In this document: positions 5,754 through 12,804 of the stretch, in pieces
Position numbering within the stretch: the stretch's first letter is position 1
How the letters are laid out: each line of letters begins with the position of its first letter
DNA from: Treponema sp.
GTDB taxonomy: Bacteria > Spirochaetota > Spirochaetia > Treponematales > Breznakiellaceae
Length of the DNA: 12,921 nucleotides
Direction: 5' to 3'
NCBI GenBank assembly: GCA_031254385.1
Contig: JAIRUO010000121.1
Location: 1-12,921, forward strand
Position numbers and translations under genes: made by a program
Notes under the pieces: generated by a model
Database searches by the model: none
What the model saw: only the letters and a program-made list of their open reading frames with translations
What the model was told of the DNA's origin: nothing

Positions 5754-7477
5754 TACAACAATGGCGCATACTCGGCTTCGTAGCGCTTCAACTGCGGATT
5801 ATTCGGGGCAAGTGCTAATGCTTGTTTCAGGTAATAGACGGCACGGCGTTCATCGCGGCGGCGGTGGTAAATTTCGAACATGGCTATTAGGGCATTAAGG
5901 TTTCTTGGATCTTCAAAAAGGCTGGAGCGGAGATCGTTCAGTGCGTCTTCTTCGTTGGTCCGGGTTCTGCTAAGGAGATAATGGTAGCGGCTCCTGGAAG
6001 CGCCGGCAGGGGCGTTGCCAAGCCGGGTGTTTATAATACGCACTGCTTCTTCCCTGCGGCCTGTGTCGATCAGTGCGGTAATATAGGCCACTGTCCCCTC
6101 TTCAAAAGAGGGATCACGCTCATAAAGCTCGCGGGCATAAGAGAGCGCAGCAGCGTTATTTCCCTGCTCTTTCTCGACCGTATAGGCGTCAAGCAAATCC
6201 TGGCTCGATCTGCGCTCAGAGAGAAGCCGTACCAGATACGGCCTGGCCTCTGCCCAGGCCTCGCGGCGTATCGCATCCTGCAAAGCCAGGGTAATCACCG
6301 TAAGGGATGGGGCAGTATCTTCCAAAAGGCGCGTTAGGAGATTCCGGCCTTCGGTCTGATCGGCTTCGCGGCTGGACTCCATCAACAGACGGGCGGCGTA
6401 AACCGAAGCTTCATCATCCAGAGCGCCACCTGCATTTCTAAGCAGGGAACGAAGGTAAGTAAGGGCAGAATCCCGGTTGCGGTAGCCTTCAAACTGAACC
6501 CTGGCTCGTAAAAAAAGATAGAGCCGATTATTGGAGTTTATCGAGGCATAAAGATCCAGAGGGGCCTGTGCCTGTATAAACTGGCCCTGTTCTACCATAA
6601 TATGGGCCCTCATAAGAATGAACTCTCCGTCACGGCTGTCCCTCTGGAGTATTTCCGCTATTGCCGGTTCGGCCCTAGACCAGTCCCTGGCTTTATAGTA
6701 GGCAATGGCAAGCTGTCTTTTTACCTGAAGGTTATCGGGAAAAGCTATAGTCAAATCCAAAAGCAAATCTACCGCTTCCCCTGCCCTATCCTGAAGTTCC
6801 AAAACCTGGGCCAGGGCAAGAGCCGCCGGGTAACATTCAGAAGAAAGCTCCCAGGCCTTTGAATACAGTTCAAAAGCCTCGTCAAGCCTGCCGCTACGCT
6901 CGTATATCATTCCTATAAAATAAGGAGGCAGGACAGAAGCGGGATTCATTTCCTGCGCCCTTTGCAAATCCGGCAAGGCAGCAAGCAGTTGATCCTGCGT
7001 TCCGTTCTGTCCGCTATAATAAGCCAAAAAAGGCAAAACCAGTTCCAGGAAATCCCTTGAAGAAGGAATGGGGCTGTAGGTTCCCCTTTCTGCATCACGC
7101 AATATACGGGCATAATTATGGTTCTGAGGAAGATCCTGAGCCGGAATCTGGGCTGCAACACCAGGGTAAAGTGTCCTTAAAAGAGTCCCATTTACCGCGT
7201 TCATAACCCGCCCAAACTCGGTACTGCCTACATCTCGGCTCCGTATCAGATTAAGGGATTGTATAAGGGAGGAAGGCGTTCCGGTTTCTGTAAGACGGCG
7301 AATCTCTTCAACAACGCCCCCCGTTCCCTGGGGCCTGGGCTCGGGTTCTACAGTAACGGGCTGCGGCGCCTGGATAGGCAGGGGTGTTTCAGTTTCCTGA
7401 TTTCCTCTTGAAGTCGAACCGCAGGCAGAAAAAAAAATCCAGACTAGTAGCGGAATAAAAAGATATTTATATCTCAC
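5753..7477 (-). CDS. TPR-repeat lipoprotein
   Basis: This is a 574-residue predicted lipoprotein. The start is GTG 7477-7475: it overlaps the TGA of the upstream gene by four bases (GTGA), has AGGAG and AAGGGG ahead of it, and gives a short signal peptide with lipobox FSAC and Cys19. A Pro/Glu/Gln-rich linker follows (about 26-52). From about 183 onward helix pairs fit tetratricopeptide repeats, for example PPYFIGMIYERSGRLDEAFE (184-203) and AYYKARDWSRAEPAI (259-273). A last clear repeat, RAVYYLKQALALAPNNPQL, lies at 545-563. TPR scaffolds bind other proteins; no enzyme motif is visible. The likely role is an envelope assembly or scaffold protein, but the partner is unknown. It is coupled to the membrane protein upstream, which is a candidate partner. 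Confidence 0.85.
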   Translation of the reverse strand: MRYKYLFIPLLVWIFFSACGSTSRGNQETETPLPIQAPQPVTVEPEPRPQGTGGVVEEIRRLTETGTPSSLIQSLNLIRSRDVGSTEFGRVMNAVNGTLLRTLYPGVAAQIPAQDLPQNHNYARILRDAERGTYSPIPSSRDFLELVLPFLAYYSGQNGTQDQLLAALPDLQRAQEMNPASVLPPYFIGMIYERSGRLDEAFELYSKAWELSSECYPAALALAQVLELQDRAGEAVDLLLDLTIAFPDNLQVKRQLAIAYYKARDWSRAEPAIAEILQRDSRDGEFILMRAHIMVEQGQFIQAQAPLDLYASINSNNRLYLFLRARVQFEGYRNRDSALTYLRSLLRNAGGALDDEASVYAARLLMESSREADQTEGRNLLTRLLEDTAPSLTVITLALQDAIRREAWAEARPYLVRLLSERRSSQDLLDAYTVEKEQGNNAAALSYARELYERDPSFEEGTVAYITALIDTGRREEAVRIINTRLGNAPAGASRSRYHYLLSRTRTNEEDALNDLRSSLFEDPRNLNALIAMFEIYHRRRDERRAVYYLKQALALAPNNPQLKRYEAEYAPLL

Positions 7478-8025
7478 GGCCCCTTGTCTCCTGCACTGTT
7501 CCTGGAGCCCAGGGAACCCAGCACCAATATAATTCCCGCAAGAACAATGAGAAGAGGCCACCAATCTACAATAAACTGCTTAAAAGAAAAAGTTACAATA
7601 TCAAACGAAAAAATAAGAAATACAATTCCCAGAGCCACAAAAACACAGGAAGGCACCACATATCTGGCACGGAATGTGCCGTAATAGCGCCAGCCTGCGG
7701 GCAAAAGGGCTAACCCTGAAAAAACCGCTGCCAGAGGCCAAGCCTTTATAAGGAAGGAACCGGGGATTACTCCCAGGGCTACAAAAAATACTAAAAAACC
7801 CACCATGCAGAAAAGAGAGGCGAAAAAAAGATAAACCACCCTTTTATTCAGTTTTATTGCCAGCACCGCAAAAAGACAGCCCACAACAAGAAACAGGAAA
7901 GCCACAAAAATAGACAAGCGCGAAATTCCGGCTATGGAGCGCACAAGGCTTATTACTCCCAGAAGCATGAGGAAAAAACCGATAATAAAAACAGCCCATG
8001 CTGCAATACGGCGGGAAGATTGCAT
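7474..8025 (-). CDS. Six-helix integral membrane protein of unknown function
   Basis: This 183-residue protein is almost entirely hydrophobic. Predicted helices lie near residues 8-28, 36-57, 63-86, 95-112, 122-142 and 153-172, with a short polar tail ending in NSAGDKGP. The fourth and sixth segments look alike: AWPLAAVFSGLALLPAG and WWPLLIVLAGIILVLGS. This suggests an internal duplication of a three-helix unit. WWPLLIV-type segments occur in LiaI/LiaF-like and DUF5668-type small membrane proteins, but I cannot assign a family with confidence. The ATG lies just downstream of a good promoter with almost no leader and no Shine-Dalgarno motif. The 3' end overlaps the TPR lipoprotein start by four bases, implying coupled translation. 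Confidence 0.8.
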   Translation of the reverse strand: MQSSRRIAAWAVFIIGFFLMLLGVISLVRSIAGISRLSIFVAFLFLVVGCLFAVLAIKLNKRVVYLFFASLFCMVGFLVFFVALGVIPGSFLIKAWPLAAVFSGLALLPAGWRYYGTFRARYVVPSCVFVALGIVFLIFSFDIVTFSFKQFIVDWWPLLIVLAGIILVLGSLGSRNSAGDKGP

Positions 8026-8033
8026 ATATAGTA

Positions 8034-8062
8034 AGTATATATATTCCCTCTTCCCTTGCCAA
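8034..8062 (-). promoter_or_regulatory. Promoter of the membrane protein/TPR operon, shares -35 with the opposite promoter
   Basis: On the minus strand TTGGCA (8062-8057) is followed by a 17-base spacer and TATACT (8039-8034). Each hexamer differs from consensus at one base. The predicted start near 8027 is only about two bases before ATG 8025, so the mRNA would be essentially leaderless. Confidence 0.65.
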
Positions 8063-8084
8063 TGGGAATATGGCTGTGTAAGAT
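8056..8084 (+). promoter_or_regulatory. Promoter of the envelope operon, shares -35 with the opposite promoter
   Basis: On the plus strand TTGCCA (8056-8061) is followed by a 17-base spacer and TAAGAT (8079-8084). The predicted start falls at 8091, the A of the ATG, so the mRNA would be leaderless. The -35 overlaps that of the minus-strand promoter by five bases in the short palindrome-like TTGCCAA. Confidence 0.6.
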
Positions 8085-8090
8085 AGAAAC

Positions 8091-9167
8091 ATGTGGAAAA
8101 CCAAGGGTTTTGAATATATAAGCTGCTCTATACTCTGTTTGTTAATTTGCTCTTGCGGAATAAACGGGGATAAAAATACCGTAAAAATCGACCCCTATTA
8201 CCTAACCGGAACCGGGGAAAGCCGGGAAACTATAACTAACCTTTTTACCCTTTTAGCTGATGAAACTCCTGGCGAAGAAGGGCACTTTACCGTAATCCAT
8301 GAAATTGCCAATTATTATGTCAAGCAAAAAGAATATACCAGGCTGATTAACTTTCTGACCTCCTTGACAAATAAGAATCCTTTTGACCCTTACGATACCT
8401 ATTACCTGTATATGGTTGCCGTTGCATATATACAGGACGAAGCATACCCTGCCGCAGCCCTGTACCTTAACTTAATCATAAAAAATTATCCTGATTTGAT
8501 TGTAATGGGAGAATCCATACATCTGGCCTGCCTGAACCATCTGATTACTATAGTTGATGATCCTGAACAGAGGGTCTGGTATTATGAAGAACTCATCTCC
8601 CGCTTCGCCGACAGCATTGATTTGGGAGCAACGTATTTTCTTTTGGGCCAGGCTTATGAGCAGATAGGCGAATGGAACCAGGCTATCCGGGCCTATATAC
8701 AATATCTTCCTTTTATCAATTCCAATGTACCAGGATTTCCCAACGCGAGTATTTATGCCAGGCAGCTTGTAGATTTCTACAATTCCCCCAAAAACTGGAG
8801 CTTTGACAGTATCACTTCATTGGTTAGCGCAGTAAAAATCGCGCTGGAAACCGGAAGCTATGTCAGCCTGGAACGAATAAGGGCAAAGGTGAATTTCTTT
8901 GCCCGTTCCTGGGAGCAGGGAGATACCGATAATACGGTAACAGTGGAATTTACCCTTTACGATTTTTTACGGGCCGCCAGCCGCATCAGCTATGCCGCGA
9001 ATTTGGACGCTGGTTCCAATGCCAACGAAGCGTATCTTCGAACCTGGGGCTGGTCACCGTACATTTCCACCTGGTACCTCTATTTTCGGAAGATTTACTT
9101 CCCGCTAGATCCAGAAATCCACGGCCGCTGGGAATGGGCAGGCGTTTATTACGGAGAAAAATTTTAG
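8091..9167 (+). CDS. Predicted TPR-like lipoprotein with unknown C-terminal domain
   Basis: This is a 358-residue protein with a signal peptide ending LLICSC; Cys22 is the likely lipidation site. The lipobox is acceptable but not ideal. Residues about 64-207 look like helical pairs of the TPR or TPR-like type: HEIANYYVKQKEYTRLINFL (70-89), YLYMVAVAYIQDEAYPAAAL (105-124) and TYFLLGQAYEQIGEWNQAIR (181-200). The last 120 residues, ending in GRWEWAGVYYGEKF, are rich in aromatic residues and I do not recognise them. No catalytic motif is seen. The next gene, a lytic transglycosylase, starts three bases after its stop. Co-transcription suggests it may be an accessory or anchoring factor for peptidoglycan cleavage; this is inference from position only. 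Confidence 0.8.
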   Translation: MWKTKGFEYISCSILCLLICSCGINGDKNTVKIDPYYLTGTGESRETITNLFTLLADETPGEEGHFTVIHEIANYYVKQKEYTRLINFLTSLTNKNPFDPYDTYYLYMVAVAYIQDEAYPAAALYLNLIIKNYPDLIVMGESIHLACLNHLITIVDDPEQRVWYYEELISRFADSIDLGATYFLLGQAYEQIGEWNQAIRAYIQYLPFINSNVPGFPNASIYARQLVDFYNSPKNWSFDSITSLVSAVKIALETGSYVSLERIRAKVNFFARSWEQGDTDNTVTVEFTLYDFLRAASRISYAANLDAGSNANEAYLRTWGWSPYISTWYLYFRKIYFPLDPEIHGRWEWAGVYYGEKF

Positions 9168-9170
9168 CTA

Positions 9171-10520
9171 ATGCGAAATAGGAAGATTATAAAACCACGG
9201 GGTAACACGGAGTTTTTTATAGTGATTTTCTTGCTTTTCTGTGGATTAAGTGTCCATGCGCAGGAAGATTTTAGTGAGGCAGACTTCTCCCGGCCTCTGC
9301 GTACTGTAATAACAGCCTCTCCGCTTCAAGAGGCCAGCCTTGTTTCTATTAATCCAAGTCTGCTTGGAAATGACCTTTATCCGGCAAATTCTCTCTTAAA
9401 CGCTCTGGATCTGGACAGGGATCTGTGCCGTTACTATATAGCTCAGTATTCTAGCCCTTCCGGGCTGGCCTGGCTCAGAACGATAATGAAAAGGGCCGGG
9501 CCCTATCTGGCTTTTATACGGGCAGAGATCAGGGATAGGAACCTGCCGGAAGAGCTTCTTTACCTGCCGGTAATAGAATCCGGCTATCTTGCTAGCGCGG
9601 TAAGCAGTTCCGGCGCAACAGGGCTTTGGCAGTTTATGAGCAACAGCATTGCTCCCTTTGACATCAAGGTTACTGATTGGGTTGATGAACGCAGGGATTT
9701 CTGGAAATCCACACAGGGAGCTTTACGCAAACTCGAAGACAATTACAGGGCTTTGGGGGACTGGCCACTGGCCCTAGCCGCTTATAACGCCGGATTGGGG
9801 GCTATATCTGGCATAGTCCGGCAGACAGGAATCAGTAATTACTGGGTCCTTTCAGAAAGAAACCAGCTTAGGACAGAAACCGTTCATTATGTGCCAAAAC
9901 TACTGGCGGCCTCTTACATCCTGTCCAATGCCCGCGAATACGGCATAGTCCTCTGGCCCGAAAACCCGGACTGGACCCGCATTCAGATTGACCGCCCTGT
10001 GGATCTGAACCTCTTGGCCGCCGCAGCCGGCATTGATCCAGCTCAATTAAAAATGGCTAACCGGGAACTTAACTATGACATTACCCCTCCAGAAAGAAAC
10101 TACCTTCTTAAAGTAACAGCACAGGACGCGCCAAATGTGATCACAGCCCTGGCCGGTGACCTTCCCCTCATCAATTATTACATTCATACCATACGATCGG
10201 GAGACACGCTTTTGGCCCTGGCAAGTCATTACGGTATCACGGTTGACCAGATTACCGCAATGAATCCGGGAGTCCAGGCAAGAAACTTAAGGATTGGCAG
10301 CAACCTGATGATCCCTGCGTTAAGGGATGCGCCCAATATGCCAATTGCTTCAGCCAATACCCTGAACTTTTCCGGGTCTTACCAGGTCAAACAGGGGGAC
10401 ACCCTCTGGTCAATAGCCCGAACCCACGGAATAACCCCGGAGGTACTGGCAGAAGCCAACGGCATGGCTGTAAATGATATACTACGAGAAGGAAGAGTCC
10501 TAAAAACGCCGATAAGATAA
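9171..10520 (+). CDS. mltD: Membrane-bound-type lytic murein transglycosylase D homologue, SLT plus two LysM domains
   Basis: This 449-residue enzyme should cleave the glycan strands of peptidoglycan in the periplasm, forming 1,6-anhydro-muramic ends. An unusually long N-region precedes the hydrophobic core (15-29), with cleavage predicted after VHA30. The SLT domain covers about 110-255. LPVIESGY holds the catalytic Glu136, SSSGATGLWQFM (145-156) and LALAAYNAG (200-208) are signature motifs, and VHYVPKLLAASYI (238-250) is typical of the MltD subgroup. Two LysM domains bind peptidoglycan: about 338-383 (HTIRSGDTLLALASHYGI) and 403-447 (YQVKQGDTLWSIARTHGI). Length and order match MltD. The mature N-terminus begins with Gln31 and no lipobox is seen, so it is predicted to be secreted and not lipid-anchored. 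It lies second in a three-gene operon. Confidence 0.92.
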   Translation: MRNRKIIKPRGNTEFFIVIFLLFCGLSVHAQEDFSEADFSRPLRTVITASPLQEASLVSINPSLLGNDLYPANSLLNALDLDRDLCRYYIAQYSSPSGLAWLRTIMKRAGPYLAFIRAEIRDRNLPEELLYLPVIESGYLASAVSSSGATGLWQFMSNSIAPFDIKVTDWVDERRDFWKSTQGALRKLEDNYRALGDWPLALAAYNAGLGAISGIVRQTGISNYWVLSERNQLRTETVHYVPKLLAASYILSNAREYGIVLWPENPDWTRIQIDRPVDLNLLAAAAGIDPAQLKMANRELNYDITPPERNYLLKVTAQDAPNVITALAGDLPLINYYIHTIRSGDTLLALASHYGITVDQITAMNPGVQARNLRIGSNLMIPALRDAPNMPIASANTLNFSGSYQVKQGDTLWSIARTHGITPEVLAEANGMAVNDILREGRVLKTPIR

Positions 10521-10522
10521 TT

Positions 10523-11470
10523 ATGGCTGCCTTAAAAAAATTCTTTACCGGAAAAGACCGGTTTTTAACAAAAACTCGTATATTCGTTTTTGCCCTGGTA
10601 CTGCTATGCTCTGTTGCGTCTCTTTCCTTCGCGTCTGATACGCCAAGCTTTGCCATTTCTGCATTGCTTAATTGGGAACAGGGGAACCTAAGCGCCGTTA
10701 CAGAATTAAACCTTCTTTCCGCCGGAATCAGGCTCCCAGGAGGCCGTAGCCTGGCCGAAGAAATTTTAAAGGACGAATACATCGCGCTTGTAAGGCCACT
10801 GATTCTTTCAATACAGGTTGATTCGTCTTCGACAGTAGACGATCTGGTTCAGAGAAGGGAAATTAGCCTTAGGGACTTGGACGAATTATGCCTTACCGCC
10901 CGCATGATTCCGCCAAGTATTTCTGCGGATATGATGAAAATTACAGGGCGTTATACCATTGACCTGAGCCGCTTAAGCGCGATGTTTATACGCCACCGCC
11001 AGGCCGGGGAAAGCATTAGGCCCATTAGCCTTCCCCCTGCCGCTAATTATACGGGAATAATAATAATCGCGGATATGGCACTTCCGATCCACGGCAGAAA
11101 CTCCAGCGCCCTTGTAAGCCCCTGCCTTTTCCCCAAAATCTGGGACACGGACATGAACCTGATTTACGAGCGCAATCTGACAGACCCCGCTTTAACCGGT
11201 TCCGGCTTAAAGCCAATAGTCCATTACGCAAAACGAGAAAACATTTTCCGGCCCACGCCTTCCGGCCTTGACGAGTCATTAATAGCACTGGTGGGAGAAC
11301 GTCCCCTTAGAATATTCGCCCGCTCTGTATTCGGCGCAGTACCCACAGACCCCGTCATCGACCAGGCAGATGCCTTGCTCATACTCGCTAACGAAAACAA
11401 CCGCCGCCTACTCAGAGAAGGCCGGGTCGTGCTGGTTGTCAATGACCTGGTATTGGGGGTTAGGTATTAG
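10523..11470 (+). CDS. Conserved periplasmic protein resembling the LPP20/FlgT-associated family
   Basis: This is a 315-residue protein with a signal peptide ending near SFA37-S38. Residues 38-165 are mostly helical with no motif I know. The C-terminal part (about 175-307) reads YTGIIIIADMALP, then LVSPCLFPKIWDTDMNLIYE. Near the end come RPLRIFARSVFGAVPTDPV and QADALLILANENNRRLLREG, then RVVLVVND. This order recalls the module YTGLVIDARG, PRILDEDGREVYG and ALRVSGPNRTDVVISNADA found in periplasmic LPP20-like and FlgT-associated proteins, quoted from memory. The match is moderate. The gene starts two bases after the transglycosylase stop, so the pair is likely translated together. Its last codons and TAG stop are formed by the start of a TTAGGG-like repeat. 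Function unknown; an envelope or flagellar-basal role would fit. Confidence 0.75.
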   Translation: MAALKKFFTGKDRFLTKTRIFVFALVLLCSVASLSFASDTPSFAISALLNWEQGNLSAVTELNLLSAGIRLPGGRSLAEEILKDEYIALVRPLILSIQVDSSSTVDDLVQRREISLRDLDELCLTARMIPPSISADMMKITGRYTIDLSRLSAMFIRHRQAGESIRPISLPPAANYTGIIIIADMALPIHGRNSSALVSPCLFPKIWDTDMNLIYERNLTDPALTGSGLKPIVHYAKRENIFRPTPSGLDESLIALVGERPLRIFARSVFGAVPTDPVIDQADALLILANENNRRLLREGRVVLVVNDLVLGVRY

Positions 11471-11499
11471 GGATTAGGGGTTAGGATATAGGGGTTGGG
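11455..11499 (+). repeat. TTAGGG-like G-rich repeat, second copy
   Basis: Imperfect 6-8 base units (GGGGGTTAGG, TATTAGGGATTA, GGGGTTAGGA, TATAGGGGTTGGG) run on the plus strand. They begin within the last codons of the preceding gene, supply its TAG stop and end before the Lnb-like gene. The core TTAGGGATTAGGGGTTAGG is identical to the minus strand of the element at 5721-5753. At least four runs of three or more G occur within 45 bases. Confidence 0.75.
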
Positions 11500-11516
11500 T
11501 AGCTTGCGCCGTTATG

Positions 11517-11522
11517 TATACT
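11517..11522 (+). promoter_or_regulatory. Possible -10 hexamer for the Lnb-like gene
   Basis: TATACT lies ten bases before ATG 11533. The best -35 candidate is TTGGGT (11495-11500, three of six consensus bases, 16-base spacer), which is the end of the G-rich repeat. A leader of only about four bases would result. TATATA at 11523-11528 is an alternative. CGTTAT (11510-11515) and ATAACG (11526-11531) can pair around the site. The evidence is weak. Confidence 0.35.
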
Positions 11523-11532
11523 TATATAACGA

Positions 11533-12804
11533 ATGAAGACTAATAAATATCAAATTCTCATTCTCTTATTCGTGATAATTTGTGTATGCCTGGCCGCGCA
11601 GGAACAAGGAGACTACCTAACCATTAAGATTGTCGAAATAGGACCAGGAGACGAGTTTTTTTCGTGGTGGGGGCATTTGGCCGTAATGGTGGATAATGAG
11701 CTTACCGGTAGATCGCTTTTTTATGACTTTGGCGTTTTTTCCTTTGACGATCCTAATTTGGTTCGTAATGTGCTTAAAGGCGATCTGAATTATAATATAA
11801 TTGTTAGTAACGCGCAGGATGACCTTGCATGGTATAAACAACATAATCAAGATATAACTCTTTACAGTTTAAATCTGGACTCTAGGCAAAAGGAACAAAT
11901 CGCTTATGCTCTAAATTGGAATGTCCAGCCACAGAACAGTAAATATTTATATAAAATCTTTACCGATAATTGCGTTACACGAATAATGCTAATTATTGAC
12001 GATGCGCTTAACGGTACATTCATAGAAAAATACAAAAATGAAAACGGACGATTCACCCTGCGCGGACACGCAGGGCGGCATTTTTACCACGCTCCCCTTT
12101 TATACCTGTTCTTAAACTTTATCATGGGTGAAGAAATAGACAAGCCTTCATCAAAATATGACGAAATGTATCTGCCTTCCGAATTAACCGCAGCTCTTGC
12201 CGACTTTACTTATACAGACATTAATGGAAATATACAGCCCTTAGTAAGCGGCATCGAAAGAATAAACACCTCAATCGGAAGGCCAACGGTTTTATCAAGG
12301 CCACCAAATAGCTGGCTGTACGCTTTTCTTGCCGGTATGATAATGGCTATTTTCTTTATGTTATTGATAATTTTTCAGAAAAAGAACAGGGGCTTGCCAC
12401 ATGTTTTTTATATTAGCCAGAGCCTTATAGCCCTGTGCTGGGCTTCGATGGGAACTGTTCTTTTTTACACGATGTTTTTTTCTCATCATAGTTATACATA
12501 TAACAACCTGAATATTTTATATGCCAACCCGCTTCTTTTTACCGCAGTTCCGATGGGGATTTTATGTGCATTTACAAAACAAGAAAGAAAAATCGTCTTT
12601 TATTCCCGTATCCTAAGGGCCCTATGGACTTACGTTTTAATCGGAGTGGCCGTTTCAATAGTTTTAAGATTTGCCGGACTTAATTATACGGATAATACCT
12701 TTATATTGTTGTTACTTACTCCGTCAGCTCTTGTATTAAGTTGTGGTGCTAAAATTTATGCAAAACTTCCAACACGCAGAAATCATGGGATATTTCATCA
12801 ATAA
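11533..12804 (+). CDS. lnb: Lnb-like lipoprotein N-acyltransferase candidate (DUF4105 domain plus five membrane helices)
   Basis: This is a 423-residue protein. A signal sequence (1-22, cleavage near CLAA) precedes a periplasmic domain of about 235 residues with the DUF4105 signature: a His motif SWWGHLAVMVDN (His48), a Tyr/Phe-rich YDFGVFSFDD (64-73), and a Cys motif TDNCVTR (Cys147). His and Cys are the expected thiol-enzyme pair. Five hydrophobic segments follow at about 261-281, 292-314, 331-347, 361-380 and 388-407. In Bacteroides a protein of this two-part layout, Lnb, adds the N-terminal acyl chain to lipoproteins (family knowledge). The same job is inferred here, not proven. The gene is richer in A+T than its left neighbours, has no Shine-Dalgarno motif, and its last 56 bases overlap a gene on the other strand. 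Confidence 0.75.
   Translation: MKTNKYQILILLFVIICVCLAAQEQGDYLTIKIVEIGPGDEFFSWWGHLAVMVDNELTGRSLFYDFGVFSFDDPNLVRNVLKGDLNYNIIVSNAQDDLAWYKQHNQDITLYSLNLDSRQKEQIAYALNWNVQPQNSKYLYKIFTDNCVTRIMLIIDDALNGTFIEKYKNENGRFTLRGHAGRHFYHAPLLYLFLNFIMGEEIDKPSSKYDEMYLPSELTAALADFTYTDINGNIQPLVSGIERINTSIGRPTVLSRPPNSWLYAFLAGMIMAIFFMLLIIFQKKNRGLPHVFYISQSLIALCWASMGTVLFYTMFFSHHSYTYNNLNILYANPLLFTAVPMGILCAFTKQERKIVFYSRILRALWTYVLIGVAVSIVLRFAGLNYTDNTFILLLLTPSALVLSCGAKIYAKLPTRRNHGIFHQ

Noticed and set aside
7478..7564. N-terminal extension of the TPR lipoprotein to 7564
   Set aside because: It would overlap the membrane protein gene by 90 bases and bury the lipoprotein signal peptide; GTG 7477 gives a proper lipobox and a coupled start.
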